Shown: one piece after another, positions 1 to 7,914 of the stretch
Numbering within the stretch: position 1 is the first letter of the stretch
Layout of the letters: every line of letters begins with the position of its first letter
From: Pseudosporangium ferrugineum
Lineage (GTDB): Bacteria; Actinomycetota; Actinomycetes; Mycobacteriales; Micromonosporaceae
Direction: 5' to 3'
Length of the DNA: 64,000 nt
Assembly (NCBI RefSeq): GCF_003002065.1
Contig: NZ_PVZG01000018.1
Coordinates: forward strand, 1-64,000
Notes under the pieces: model-generated
Told to the model about the DNA's origin: nothing
Databases searched by the model: none
What the model saw: only the letters and a program-made list of their open reading frames with translations
Translations under genes and position numbers: made by a program

Positions 1-78
1 ATTCGATGCCTCAAGCGGTATGTCGCCCGTGAGCTCTACCAACTCATCACCACAAACGATCTTGAACTCGCCGCTTGA
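1..78 (+). pseudogene. IS110-family transposase, C-terminal fragment
   Basis: The first reading frame gives 25 residues ending at a TGA at 76-78. It begins IRCLKRYVARELYQLIT, which matches the usual C-terminus of IS110-family (DEDD/RuvC-like) transposases. The text just after the stop (TTGACATCCATAGGAGCATC) resembles the short tail that follows the transposase gene in actinobacterial IS110 elements, so the element probably ends near 95-105. The upstream part lies outside the window, so it is unknown whether the transposase is intact. Base composition here is less GC-rich than in the genes that follow. Confidence 0.6.
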
Positions 79-137
79 CATCCATAGGAGCATCCCGCAT
101 CGCGTCGCCAGCAGCCGTGCCGCGTGCTCCACGCTTG

Positions 138-230
138 GTGCCGGGTGCCGGGTGCCGGGTGCCGGGTGCCGGGTGCTGCGGGCTTGGTGCCGGGTGCTGC
201 GGGCGCCGTGCCGGGTGCTCCGGGAGTGAT
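138..230. repeat. 7-bp minisatellite (GTGCCGG) next to the IS end
   Basis: Five perfect tandem copies of GTGCCGG occupy 138-172. They are followed by degenerate copies mixed with GTGCTGCGGGC up to about 230. Short open frames cross the array, but their products are simple Gly/Cys/Arg repeats, so it is non-coding. It lies between the transposase fragment and the end of the MFS gene. Confidence 0.7.
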
Positions 231-284
231 GCCGTCCGGCCCGGCTGCTTGCGGGTCCGGGCGGCTCGCGGTGGCGGAGCCCGG

Positions 285-1538
285 TCAGGCGTCGGGCAGG
301 TCGCGCAGGCGCGGGACGGGGGAGACGAGGACGAACAGCACGCCGGTCACGGCGCCGGCCGTGCCGATCCACAGCGCCGCGTGCACGCCCAGCAACTCGC
401 CGAGCAGTCCGCCGAGCAGTGCACCGACCGGGCGTACCCCGTAGTTGACCGTGCGCTGGGCGCCCTTGACCAGCGACAGACGGTGCAGCGGGGTGGCCGC
501 CGTCTGCAGCGAGCCGACCCCGATGTCGAGGATCATCACGCCGAGCGAGGAGAGGAACTCCGCGGCGAGCAGCATGCCGAGCACCGCCGGCCGGGGGCCG
601 TCGGCGAGCGGGATCAGGATCAGCGGGAGCGGGAACGCCACGTACCCGAGGACCACGACCGGGCCGATGCCGAACCGCCGGGTGAGCGGGCCGGTGACCG
701 CCGCGCCGGCCAGTCCGCCGATGGCCGCGATGCCGAACAGGGCCCCGAGCAGGCCGGGCGAAATGCCCAGCACGGTCGTCACGTAGAGGATCAGCAGCGT
801 GTGGAAGACGAAGTTGAAGAGGTTGATCACGGTGAGACCGAGCAGCAGCTGCCGCAGGATCGCGGACCGGGCGATGAACGCCAGGCCGGAGCCGATGCCG
901 CGGCTGACGCCCTCCGGTCCGGAGCCGGCATTCTCCGGCGCGGCGATCCGGGTCAGCAGCAGGGCCGATCCGACGTACGACAGCGCGTCCGCCACCAGCG
1001 CGAACGGCGCGCTGATCGCCTGCACGAGGACGCCGCCCACGCTGGGGCCCGCCACGAACGACATGGCCCGGGCGCCGTTGGTCAGGGAGTTGGCGGCGAT
1101 GTAGTCCGGCCGGCGGACCACGGACGCGAACAGGCTGCCGTCGGCGACCTCGTAGAAGACGGTGAGCGTGCCGATGGCGAACGACAGCAGGCAGAGGTGC
1201 CAGAGGTCCAGCACCCCGGCGAACGCCAGCGCCGGCACGATCATGAGCAGCGCGGCCCGCCCCAGGTCGGCACCGATCATCACCTTGCGCTTGTACGGCC
1301 GCCGGTCCACCCACGCCCCGGCGAGCAGCGACAGGAACAGGTTCGGCACCAGCGCCGCGGCGGTCAGGTAGCCCATCTCGGCCGCTCCGGCGCCGATCGT
1401 CAGCACGGCCAGGAGCGGGATCGCGATCAGCGAGATCTGGTCGCCGACCAGCGAGACGACGTGCGCGGACCAGTAATGCCGGAACACCCGGTCCCGCAGC
1501 AGCGCGCGTGCGCGCCCCGGCGGGGCGCCGGCGGTCAC
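285..1538 (-). CDS. MFS transporter (drug-efflux type)
   Basis: A 417-residue integral membrane protein with about 12 predicted hydrophobic helices. It has the MFS loop 2-3 signature (AGAWVDRRPYKRK, near residues 73-85) and an N-terminus (DRVFRHYWSAHVVSLVGDQI) typical of the EntS/MefA-like MFS_3 branch. It probably exports a small molecule by proton antiport; the substrate cannot be read from sequence. The GTG start at 1538 overlaps, as GTGA, the TGA of a reading frame that continues upstream on the same strand. The gene was therefore probably coupled to a regulator, of which only the tail remains (see 1535-1630). Confidence 0.85.
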   Translation of the reverse strand: MTAGAPPGRARALLRDRVFRHYWSAHVVSLVGDQISLIAIPLLAVLTIGAGAAEMGYLTAAALVPNLFLSLLAGAWVDRRPYKRKVMIGADLGRAALLMIVPALAFAGVLDLWHLCLLSFAIGTLTVFYEVADGSLFASVVRRPDYIAANSLTNGARAMSFVAGPSVGGVLVQAISAPFALVADALSYVGSALLLTRIAAPENAGSGPEGVSRGIGSGLAFIARSAILRQLLLGLTVINLFNFVFHTLLILYVTTVLGISPGLLGALFGIAAIGGLAGAAVTGPLTRRFGIGPVVVLGYVAFPLPLILIPLADGPRPAVLGMLLAAEFLSSLGVMILDIGVGSLQTAATPLHRLSLVKGAQRTVNYGVRPVGALLGGLLGELLGVHAALWIGTAGAVTGVLFVLVSPVPRLRDLPDA

Positions 1539-1630
1539 GGCGCGCCGTGCTCGGGCGTACGAATCACCAACTGCACGACAGCGACCGGCCTGTCCCGGTA
1601 CGGCTCCACCAGGGCCTCACGTCCTAGAGA
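1535..1630 (-). pseudogene. Remnant of a regulator gene once coupled to the MFS gene
   Basis: In the frame whose TGA overlaps the MFS GTG start, about 30 residues (EALVEPYRDRPVAVVQLVIR and a short tail) show GC-rich third positions and look like a genuine protein C-terminus. Upstream of about 1630 the frame has no plausible start and degenerates before the divergent GH133 gene. MFS_3 exporters are often preceded by an overlapping ArsR-type winged-helix regulator, so this may be a truncated one. That identification is inference. What is seen is the coding-like tail and the 4-nt overlap. Confidence 0.35.
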
Positions 1631-1771
1631 ATGCTTGAGAAACGACGCTCCAGCAATCCGGGGGTCACTCTTCCCGTGTGCTCGGCGGCGTGTTCCCGCA
1701 GCGCGGGGGTGTGGCGGATAGCGTGCGGGCAGAGGCCGGGCGTCCATTCCCGGCCTCGGAACGGGAGCAGC

Positions 1772-3679
1772 ATGCGGCGCATCGCGTTCGGGTCCCAGGT
1801 GTGCGGGCGTCTCGAGGAGGGCGCCGCGCGTGAGTGGCTGGTCGCCGACGGCCTGGGCGGTTACGCCATGGGGACCGTCAGCGGGCTGCGGACGCGGCGC
1901 TACCACGGGTTGCTGGTCGTGGCCGGGGCGACACCGGCGCAGCGGCATCTGGGGCTGGTCTCGCTCGATCCGGTCGTCACCCTCGCCTCGGGGGCCGTCG
2001 TGCGGCTCGGCACGCACGAGTGGGCCGACGGCGCCGTCGTGCCTCGGGGGTATGCGCTGCTGTCCGGGTTCGAGCTGGTCGACGGGTTGCCGCGGTGGCG
2101 GTGGCGGGTCGGCGACGTGGTGCTGGAGCGGGAGCTGGCGATGGCGCACGGGGCCGGCGGCCTCGCGGTGGTGCACCGGCTGCTCACCGGCGGGCCGGTC
2201 AGCCTGCGTCTCGAAGTGCTCTGCACGTGGCGGGACGTGCACGGGGAGCGGACGGCGGGCGGGCCCGCGCCGGTCGTCGAGGAGGTCGACGGCGGGTGCG
2301 TCGTCGAGGGGGCGTACCGGTTGCGCGGGCCGGAGTTCCGCGGCGCCGGTGAGTGGTTCCGCGGGGTGCGGCATCGCGAGGAGGCGGCGCGCGGGCTCAC
2401 CCCCACCGAGGATCTCTGGTACGCGGGCAGCTTCCAGACCCATCTGCGCCAGGCCGGAGCCATCGCGGCCGTGTCGGCGTGGGCGGGGGAGCTCGCCGAG
2501 GTCCCGGAGCCCGCCGAGGACGTCGTCGCGGCCGCGCGTACCAGGAACAGGGCCGTCGTGGCAGCGGCCGCACCGGCCGACGACGCCCAGGCGACGCTGG
2601 CGCTGGCGGCCGACGCGTTCGTGGTCCGGACGCCCGCCGGCCCGGACGTGGTCGCCGGGTATCCGTGGTTCGGTGCCTGGTCGCGGGACACCATGATCAG
2701 TTACGAGGGGTTGTTCCTGGCGACCGGGCGGGAGTCGCTGGGCCGGTCGCTGCTGCGGGGTTACGCGGCCACGTTGTCGCGGGGCATGCTGGCGAACACC
2801 GCGGACACCGGCCGCGTCGAGTACAACACCGTCGACGGCACGCTGTGGTTCCTGCACGCGGTCGGGCGGCATGTGGCGCTGACCGGGGACACCGACCTGG
2901 CCGCCGAGCTGCTGCCGGCGCTGCGGTCGGTGGTCGACGCCCACCTGGCCGGCACCCGCTTCGGCATCGGCGTGGATCCCGCCGACGGGCTGCTGCGCGC
3001 GGGCGCCGAGGGCGCGGCGCTGACCTGGATGGACGCCCGGGTCGACGGGGTGCCGGTGACACCGCGTACGGGAAAGCCGGTCGAGGTCAACGCCCTGTGG
3101 GTCAACGGCCTGGCCATGGTGATCAAGCTTGCCTGGCAGGCGCGGACGAACGCGGGGGCGGCCACCCGGGCCCATCCGGCGGCGCTGGCGTCGTTCGCGC
3201 GGCGGTTCCCGGCCGGCGGCGGGCTGCTCCACGACGTGGTCGACGGTCCGGGCGGCGACGGGCTGCGCCCCAACCAGCTGCTGGCCTGGTCGCTGCCGTA
3301 CGCGCCGCTGCGCCCGGAGCCGGCGGCCCTGCAGACGATAGGTGCGGCGCTGATGACCCCGCTGGGCCCGCGCAGTCTCGCGCCCGGGTCGCCCGGTTAC
3401 CGCGGCAGTCATCGCGGCACGCCGGCGGAGCGGGACTCGGCGTACCACTCGGGCACGGTGTGGCCCTGGCTGACGGGGGCGTACGTCACCGCGTGGGCCC
3501 GGCTCGGGGTGTCGGCGGAGCAGACCCTGTCCGACGCCGACGGCCACCTCGGCGAGTACGGCCTGGGTTCGGTCTCGGAGACGGCCGACGGCGACGCGCC
3601 GCACGGCGCCACGGGCTGTCCGTTCCAGGCCTGGTCCGTCGCGGAGGCGTTGCGCGCCCGACGGCCGACAAAACCATAA
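1772..3679 (+). CDS. Glycogen debranching enzyme / amylo-alpha-1,6-glucosidase (GH133)
   Basis: A 635-residue cytoplasmic protein. The N-terminus (EWLVADGLGGYAMGTVSG, then TRRYHGLLV, residues about 21-48) is the hallmark of the bacterial/archaeal GDE N-terminal domain. The C-terminal (alpha/alpha)6 barrel shows WFGAWSRDTMISYEGLFL (acidic catalytic region) and YHSGTVWPWLTGAY. It should hydrolyse alpha-1,6 branch points of glycogen-like glucans. The ATG at 1772 has a GGGAG ribosome-binding site 5-9 nt upstream and starts right at the family N-terminus; the longer frame from 1631 adds low-complexity residues. The NUDIX gene follows with its own promoter. Confidence 0.88.
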   Translation: MRRIAFGSQVCGRLEEGAAREWLVADGLGGYAMGTVSGLRTRRYHGLLVVAGATPAQRHLGLVSLDPVVTLASGAVVRLGTHEWADGAVVPRGYALLSGFELVDGLPRWRWRVGDVVLERELAMAHGAGGLAVVHRLLTGGPVSLRLEVLCTWRDVHGERTAGGPAPVVEEVDGGCVVEGAYRLRGPEFRGAGEWFRGVRHREEAARGLTPTEDLWYAGSFQTHLRQAGAIAAVSAWAGELAEVPEPAEDVVAAARTRNRAVVAAAAPADDAQATLALAADAFVVRTPAGPDVVAGYPWFGAWSRDTMISYEGLFLATGRESLGRSLLRGYAATLSRGMLANTADTGRVEYNTVDGTLWFLHAVGRHVALTGDTDLAAELLPALRSVVDAHLAGTRFGIGVDPADGLLRAGAEGAALTWMDARVDGVPVTPRTGKPVEVNALWVNGLAMVIKLAWQARTNAGAATRAHPAALASFARRFPAGGGLLHDVVDGPGGDGLRPNQLLAWSLPYAPLRPEPAALQTIGAALMTPLGPRSLAPGSPGYRGSHRGTPAERDSAYHSGTVWPWLTGAYVTAWARLGVSAEQTLSDADGHLGEYGLGSVSETADGDAPHGATGCPFQAWSVAEALRARRPTKP

Positions 3680-3694
3680 CAAAAGCCGTGGCGG

Positions 3695-3700
3695 TAGGGT
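3695..3700 (+). promoter_or_regulatory. -10 element TAGGGT, leaderless promoter of the NUDIX gene
   Basis: TAGGGT is followed by 7 nt and then GTG at 3708, the geometry of an actinobacterial leaderless transcript. The alternative GTG at 3699 lies inside this hexamer, which argues for the 3708 start. Confidence 0.5.
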
Positions 3701-3707
3701 GCAGCTC

Positions 3708-4208
3708 GTGCCGGCATCCGACTACGTGACGAACCTGCGCGCCAAGGTGGGCCACGACCTGGTCATGTTCCCGACCGTCAGCGCCGTCGTGCTCAACGAC
3801 CGCGGGGAGGTCCTGCTCGGGCAGCGCAGCGACAACCACCGCTGGGCGCTCATCGCCGGGCTGATCGATCCGGGCGAACAGCCCGCCGAGGCGCTGGTCC
3901 GGGAGGTGCTGGAGGAGACCGCCGTGCAGGTCAAGGTCGAGCGCCTGGCCGGGATCGCGCTGCACGAGGTCACCTATCCGAACGGCGACCACTGCCACAT
4001 GGTCAACACGTGGTTCCGCTGCCGGGCGATCGGCGGTGAGGCGCGGGTCAACGACGCCGAGTCGATCGCGGTCGGCTGGTTCGCGCTGGACGACCTGCCC
4101 GAGCTGACCCCGTTCGCCCTCCAGCGCATCCGCACCGCCCTCGACGACGGCGCCCCGGCCTGGTTCGCCCAGCCCGGCGAGTCGATCGACGGCGTCCCGC
4201 CCCGGTAG
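3708..4208 (+). CDS. NUDIX hydrolase
   Basis: A 166-residue soluble protein with a near-perfect Nudix box: GLIDPGEQPAEALVREVLEE fits G-x5-E-x7-RE-U-x-EE, with the final Gly replaced by Ala. It should hydrolyse a nucleoside diphosphate linked to another moiety, releasing nucleotide products with Mg2+ bound by the EE pair. Substrate is not determinable. The start is placed at GTG 3708 because a -10 hexamer lies just upstream (leaderless). It converges on the response regulator, whose stop is only 3 nt away. Confidence 0.85.
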   Translation: MPASDYVTNLRAKVGHDLVMFPTVSAVVLNDRGEVLLGQRSDNHRWALIAGLIDPGEQPAEALVREVLEETAVQVKVERLAGIALHEVTYPNGDHCHMVNTWFRCRAIGGEARVNDAESIAVGWFALDDLPELTPFALQRIRTALDDGAPAWFAQPGESIDGVPPR

Positions 4209-4211
4209 CGG

Positions 4212-4898
4212 TCAGCCGAGCCAGCCGGGCCGGATCAGGCCGGCCTCGTACGCGAGCACCACCAGCTGCGCCCGGTCGCGCGCGCCGAGCTTGACCATCG
4301 TCCGGCTCACGTGGGTCTTCGCCGTCGCCGGGCTGATCAGCAGCCGGGCCGCGATCTCGTCGTTGGACAGCCCCTCGCCGACCAGCACCATCACCTCCCG
4401 CTCCCGGTCGGTGAGCTGCGCCAGCGTGCGGGTCACCCCGTCCGGCGGGGTGACCGGCCGGCCCCGCCCGCCGGGGGCGGCGAACTCGCCGATCACCCGC
4501 CTGGTCACGCTGGGCGACAGCAGCGCGTCGCCGGCCGCGACCGCCCGGATGCCGCGCAGCAGCTCGACCGGCTCGGTGTCCTTGACCAGGAAACCGGAGG
4601 CTCCCGTACGGAGGGCCTCGAACACGTACTCGTCGAGCTCGAACGTGGTGAGGATGACGACCCGGGTGGCGGCGAGGCCGGGGTCGGCGGCGATGCGGCG
4701 GGTCGCCTCGAGCCCGTCGACGCCGGGCATGCGGATGTCCATGAGGACCACGTCGGGGCGGGTCTCGGTGGTCAGGCGTACGGCCGCGAGCCCGTCGCCC
4801 GCCTCGGCGACCACCTCGATGTCCGGTTCGGCGTCGAGCAGGGCCCGGAAGCCCGCCCGCACCAGCGCCTGATCGTCGGCCAGCAGGACGGTGATCAC
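4212..4898 (-). CDS. NarL/FixJ-family response regulator (system 1)
   Basis: 228 residues: a receiver domain (acidic D8/D9, phospho-acceptor D54 in LMDIRMPG, conserved Lys in FLVKDTEP), a linker, and a LuxR-type helix-turn-helix (LTDREREVMVLVGEGLSNDE, then AATAKTH-like recognition helix). It is phosphorylated by the kinase encoded immediately upstream, whose stop overlaps this ATG by 4 nt (ATGA). A likely target is the dyad-containing region upstream of the kinase (6228-6251), which is also the CPBP promoter region. That link is inference. Confidence 0.9.
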   Translation of the reverse strand: MITVLLADDQALVRAGFRALLDAEPDIEVVAEAGDGLAAVRLTTETRPDVVLMDIRMPGVDGLEATRRIAADPGLAATRVVILTTFELDEYVFEALRTGASGFLVKDTEPVELLRGIRAVAAGDALLSPSVTRRVIGEFAAPGGRGRPVTPPDGVTRTLAQLTDREREVMVLVGEGLSNDEIAARLLISPATAKTHVSRTMVKLGARDRAQLVVLAYEAGLIRPGWLG

Positions 4899-6139
4899 GG
4901 TTCTCCCTCGGTGGTCGCCGGGGTGGGCAGGGTGGTCGCCACGAGGTAACCGCCCTCCGGCAGCGGGCCCGCGCTCAGCGTTCCGCCCAGGCTCTCCGCG
5001 CGGGCGCGCATGCCGGCGATGCCCGACCCGGTGCCGTCCGGTTCGTCCGTGGCGGCGCCGTCGTTGCGGATGCGCAGGCGCAGCTCGCCCGGGGCGTACT
5101 CGATCGCGATGTCGGCGGTGCTCGCCGCGGCGTGGCGGCGGACGTTGGTCAGGGCCTCCTGGACGATCCGGTACGCGGCCCGGTCCACCTCCGCCGGCAG
5201 GGGCCGCCTGGGTCCGGTCGTGGCGGTGCGCACCGGCAGGCCGGCGTCCGCGGTCAGGTCGTCGAGGCGGTCCAGGCCGAGCGCCGGCTGCCGCGGCGCG
5301 GCCTCCTCGTCGGGGCGGAGCACGCCGAGCACCGCGCGCACCTCGCGGAGCGCCTCCGCGCTGGCCGTCTTGATCGCGGTGAGGGCCTCACGGGCCTGTT
5401 CCGGCCGGTTGTCCATGAGGTGCAGCCCCACCCCGGCCTGCACGTTGATCAGCGACAGGTGGTGGCCGAGCACGTCGTGCAGCTCGCGGGCGATGCGCAA
5501 CCGCTCGTCGGAGGCCTGGCGCCGTTCCTGCTCCTCCTTCGCGCGGGCCCGGGCGGCGTGCACCTTGGTCAGCTCGGCCAGGTACGCCGACCGGGCCCGG
5601 GCCGCGCCGCCGAGGAACATCATGAGGGCCGCCGCGAGCGCGAGGGTCAGGGCGTCGCGCAGGTCCGGCCGGACGTCCTCGGGCACCCCGAGCGGGCCGG
5701 CCAGGAACCGGGTGACCGTGAGGTACGCGGCGTACAGGGCGGCGGTGACGGCGGCCGCGGGACGTGCCCGGCCGGCCTTCACGGCGGCGTACAGGGCCAT
5801 GGCGGGCGCGACGGCGTAGGTCCCGGACGGCGGGAGCAGGACGCCGACGCCGAGGCTCGCCGTGCCCGCCGCCGCGAGCACGGCCACCGGCACCCGGTCG
5901 CGCAGGATGAGCGTCAGCGGCCCGAGCAGCAGCAGCGCCGCCGCGACGATGCCGGCCGGGCGATCGAGGGCCGTGGCGTGCTTCCAGTCGCCGAGGACGT
6001 GGAAGCCCAGCGCGATGACGACCGCCGCCCGCGCTCTCCGCTGAGCCGACCCCCAGGGCCGCGGAGACTGCCAGGACCCCGGCGGCCGCAACGAATGCGG
6101 CGACGGCCAGGCGCGCTGGTGGCTGCGGGGGTGTCGCAC
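4895..6139 (-). CDS. Sensor histidine kinase (HisKA_3 type, system 1), N-terminus probably frameshifted
   Basis: The frame encodes 414 residues: several membrane helices, a coiled linker, the HisKA_3 dimerisation motif RIARELHDVLGHHLSLI with its phospho-His, and an HATPase_c domain (YRIVQEALTNVRRHA; GSGIAGMRARAE). It partners the overlapping response regulator. The first 35 residues from GTG 6139 are rich in Trp/Pro/Arg and do not look like a membrane anchor. A different frame over about 6045-6120 encodes a good transmembrane helix (LAVAAFVAAAGVLAVSAALG). The true N-terminus has therefore probably shifted frame near 6030-6045, by mutation or sequence error. The true start is uncertain. Confidence 0.82.
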   Translation of the reverse strand: MRHPRSHQRAWPSPHSLRPPGSWQSPRPWGSAQRRARAAVVIALGFHVLGDWKHATALDRPAGIVAAALLLLGPLTLILRDRVPVAVLAAAGTASLGVGVLLPPSGTYAVAPAMALYAAVKAGRARPAAAVTAALYAAYLTVTRFLAGPLGVPEDVRPDLRDALTLALAAALMMFLGGAARARSAYLAELTKVHAARARAKEEQERRQASDERLRIARELHDVLGHHLSLINVQAGVGLHLMDNRPEQAREALTAIKTASAEALREVRAVLGVLRPDEEAAPRQPALGLDRLDDLTADAGLPVRTATTGPRRPLPAEVDRAAYRIVQEALTNVRRHAAASTADIAIEYAPGELRLRIRNDGAATDEPDGTGSGIAGMRARAESLGGTLSAGPLPEGGYLVATTLPTPATTEGEP

Positions 6140-6181
6140 GGTTCCGACGCTACGGCACCCCCGCGCGGCCGGGCATCGCCG

Positions 6182-6261
6182 TGCGGAGGGGTGATCGTCT
6201 ACGCCCCGGGAGGCAGCCGCGCCGGGTGGCGTACTCCCGCGGGCGTACGCCGGTGCCGGCC
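6182..6261. promoter_or_regulatory. Conserved intergenic element, copy 1, with 24-bp dyad at 6228-6251
   Basis: About 75 bp here align with 8992-9070, upstream of the second kinase, at most positions. Inside is a dyad of GGCGTAC, a 10-bp centre and GTACGCC. The centre holds CCCGCGGG here and CCCCGGGG in copy 2, so symmetry is kept despite base changes. It lies 88 bp upstream of the kinase 1 start and 146 bp upstream of the CPBP start. This is probably the operator of the adjacent response regulator, controlling both divergent genes. Confidence 0.55.
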
Positions 6262-6278
6262 TCGACGTGCCCGGCGAT

Positions 6279-6298
6279 TGTCCCTCGTGAGAGGGACA
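6279..6298. promoter_or_regulatory. Perfect 8-bp-arm inverted repeat TGTCCCTC-GTGA-GAGGGACA
   Basis: The palindrome lies between the conserved dyad and the CPBP gene. A weaker relative, CCCTC-CTGC-GAGGG, occurs at 8986-8999 beside copy 2 of the shared element. It is operator-like; a hairpin in a transcript is the alternative. Confidence 0.4.
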
Positions 6299-6396
6299 GC
6301 CGGCGTCCGCCCCGGGGTGATGGCCGCCGACGGGATTTTCCGTAGCTTTCCTCCACGTCGGTGCGCCTGGGCGCCGCGAACCTCGAGGGAGCGCGA

Positions 6397-7530
6397 ATGG
6401 CAGTCAGGGACACACAGGAAACGAGCCGGATCGGTCTGCATCGCCGGCCCTGGCCGATCGGGGTCCGGTTGCTGGTCCTGCTGGCGTTCTTCGCGGTGCT
6501 CGACGTCGGTTTCGCCGGGCTCAACGTGACCGCCGCGGTCACCCCGGCCGGCGGGCTGGCCGTCGGCGTCGCGACGGCGGCGACCGCCCTCCTGCTGTAC
6601 GGCAAGGTGGTGGGCCGGCTGGAGCGGCGGGCGACGCCGGAGATCGCGCTGAGAGCGCTCGTGCCCCAGACGGCTCGTGGCGTGGCCCTCGGGATCGGGC
6701 TCTTCGCGCTCAGCATCCTGCTGATCTTCATCTGCGACGGCTACCGCGCCTCCTGGGGCTCGGTATCCGACATGGCGGCCACCGCGGGACTGATGATCGG
6801 CATCGCCACCTGTGAGGAGCTGCTGTTCCGCGGTGTGCTGTTCCGGATCGTCGAGGAGCGCGCGGGCACCCTCGTGGCGGCGATCGCCTCCAGCGCGGTG
6901 TTCGGCGCGGTGCACCTGGTCAATCCGGAGGCGACGGTGTGGGGCGCGTTCGCCATCGCGGTCGAGATGGGTCTGCTGACCGCGGGCTGCTTCGCGCTCA
7001 CCCGCCGGCTGTGGCTGCCGATCGGCTTTCATCTGGGCTGGAACTTCGCCCAGTCCGGCATCTTCGGCGCCACCGTGTCGGGCTCGGACGGCACTGCCGG
7101 AGGCCTGCTGCGGGGCGTGACGCAGGGACCCGTGCTCGTCAGCGGTGGCGCCTTCGGTCCCGAGGCCAGCGTCTTCGCCGTCCTGGTCGGGGGCCTCGCC
7201 GGAGGCGCGATGCTCGCCCTGGCCCGGCGCCGGGGCAGGTGGCGCTCAGGGCTCGTCGTTCATCAGGCCGCCGCGGTGGGCCAGCACGACAGCCTGCACC
7301 CGGTCGCGGAGGTCGAGCTTGGTGAGAATGCGCGAGACGTACGTCTTCACGGTCTGCAGCGTGATCGCCAGCTCCTCGGCGATCTCGGCGTTGGCGAGGC
7401 CGCGGGCCATCAGCCGCAACACCTCGAGTTCGCGGGGGGCCAGGACGTCGAACGGGCCGGGACCCGTGGGCACCGTGGGCCGGAGGCGGTCGGCGAAACG
7501 GCCGATCAGGGCTTTCGTCACGGCGGGTGA
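6397..7530 (+). CDS. CPBP-family intramembrane metalloprotease with a run-on C-terminus
   Basis: A multi-spanning membrane protein with the three CPBP (Abi/CaaX-like) motifs: EELLFRGVLFR (Glu-Glu and Arg), FGAVHL (His), and HLGWNF (His/Asn). These are proposed to coordinate zinc for intramembrane proteolysis. ATG 6397 has a CGAGGGA ribosome-binding site. The family domain ends near 7243, yet no stop appears until 7530. The last 95 or so residues are the antisense of response regulator 2 and look non-native, so the original stop has probably been lost. It is divergent from kinase 1 and shares the dyad element with it. Confidence 0.8.
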   Translation: MAVRDTQETSRIGLHRRPWPIGVRLLVLLAFFAVLDVGFAGLNVTAAVTPAGGLAVGVATAATALLLYGKVVGRLERRATPEIALRALVPQTARGVALGIGLFALSILLIFICDGYRASWGSVSDMAATAGLMIGIATCEELLFRGVLFRIVEERAGTLVAAIASSAVFGAVHLVNPEATVWGAFAIAVEMGLLTAGCFALTRRLWLPIGFHLGWNFAQSGIFGATVSGSDGTAGGLLRGVTQGPVLVSGGAFGPEASVFAVLVGGLAGGAMLALARRRGRWRSGLVVHQAAAVGQHDSLHPVAEVELGENARDVRLHGLQRDRQLLGDLGVGEAAGHQPQHLEFAGGQDVERAGTRGHRGPEAVGETADQGFRHGG

Positions 7531-7914
7531 CAGCAGCGCGTCGCCCTGGGTCACGGTCCGCACGCCCTGGACGAGCTCGGCCAGCGGGGTGTCCTTGAGC
7601 AGGAACCCACTGGCCCCGGCTCGCAGCGCGCGATAGACGTACTCGTCGATGTTGAAGGTCGTGACCACGAGCACCTTCGGGGCATCCGGCACCCCCGGGC
7701 CGGCGATGCGCCGGGTGACCTCGATGCCGTCCATCAACGGCATCTGGATGTCCATGATCACGACGTCCGGCCGGAGCCGGGCGGCGGCCTCGAGCGCCTG
7801 GGGTCCGTCGGCCGCCTCACCGACGACCACCATGTCCGGCTGGGCGTTGAGCACCATGACATAGCCGGCCCGGATAAGTTCCTGGTCCTCGCAGATCAGC
7901 ACCCGGATCGTCAC
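7246..7914 (-). CDS. NarL/FixJ-family response regulator (system 2)
   Basis: 222 residues: a receiver domain (E9/D10, phospho-acceptor D55 in IMDIQMPL, Lys in FLLKDTPL), then a LuxR-type HTH (LAPRELEVLRLMARGLANAE; LQTVKTYVSRILTKL). It is partnered with the overlapping upstream kinase. It is a paralogue of the regulator at 4212-4898 and probably recognises the same type of dyad (9038-9061). Its 3' end overlaps, antisense, the run-on tail of the CPBP gene. Confidence 0.9.
   Translation of the reverse strand: MTIRVLICEDQELIRAGYVMVLNAQPDMVVVGEAADGPQALEAAARLRPDVVIMDIQMPLMDGIEVTRRIAGPGVPDAPKVLVVTTFNIDEYVYRALRAGASGFLLKDTPLAELVQGVRTVTQGDALLSPAVTKALIGRFADRLRPTVPTGPGPFDVLAPRELEVLRLMARGLANAEIAEELAITLQTVKTYVSRILTKLDLRDRVQAVVLAHRGGLMNDEP

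Noticed and set aside
20..444. Overlapping plus-strand frames through the minisatellite
   Set aside because: Products are simple repeats of Gly, Cys and Arg; there is no ribosome-binding site or family.
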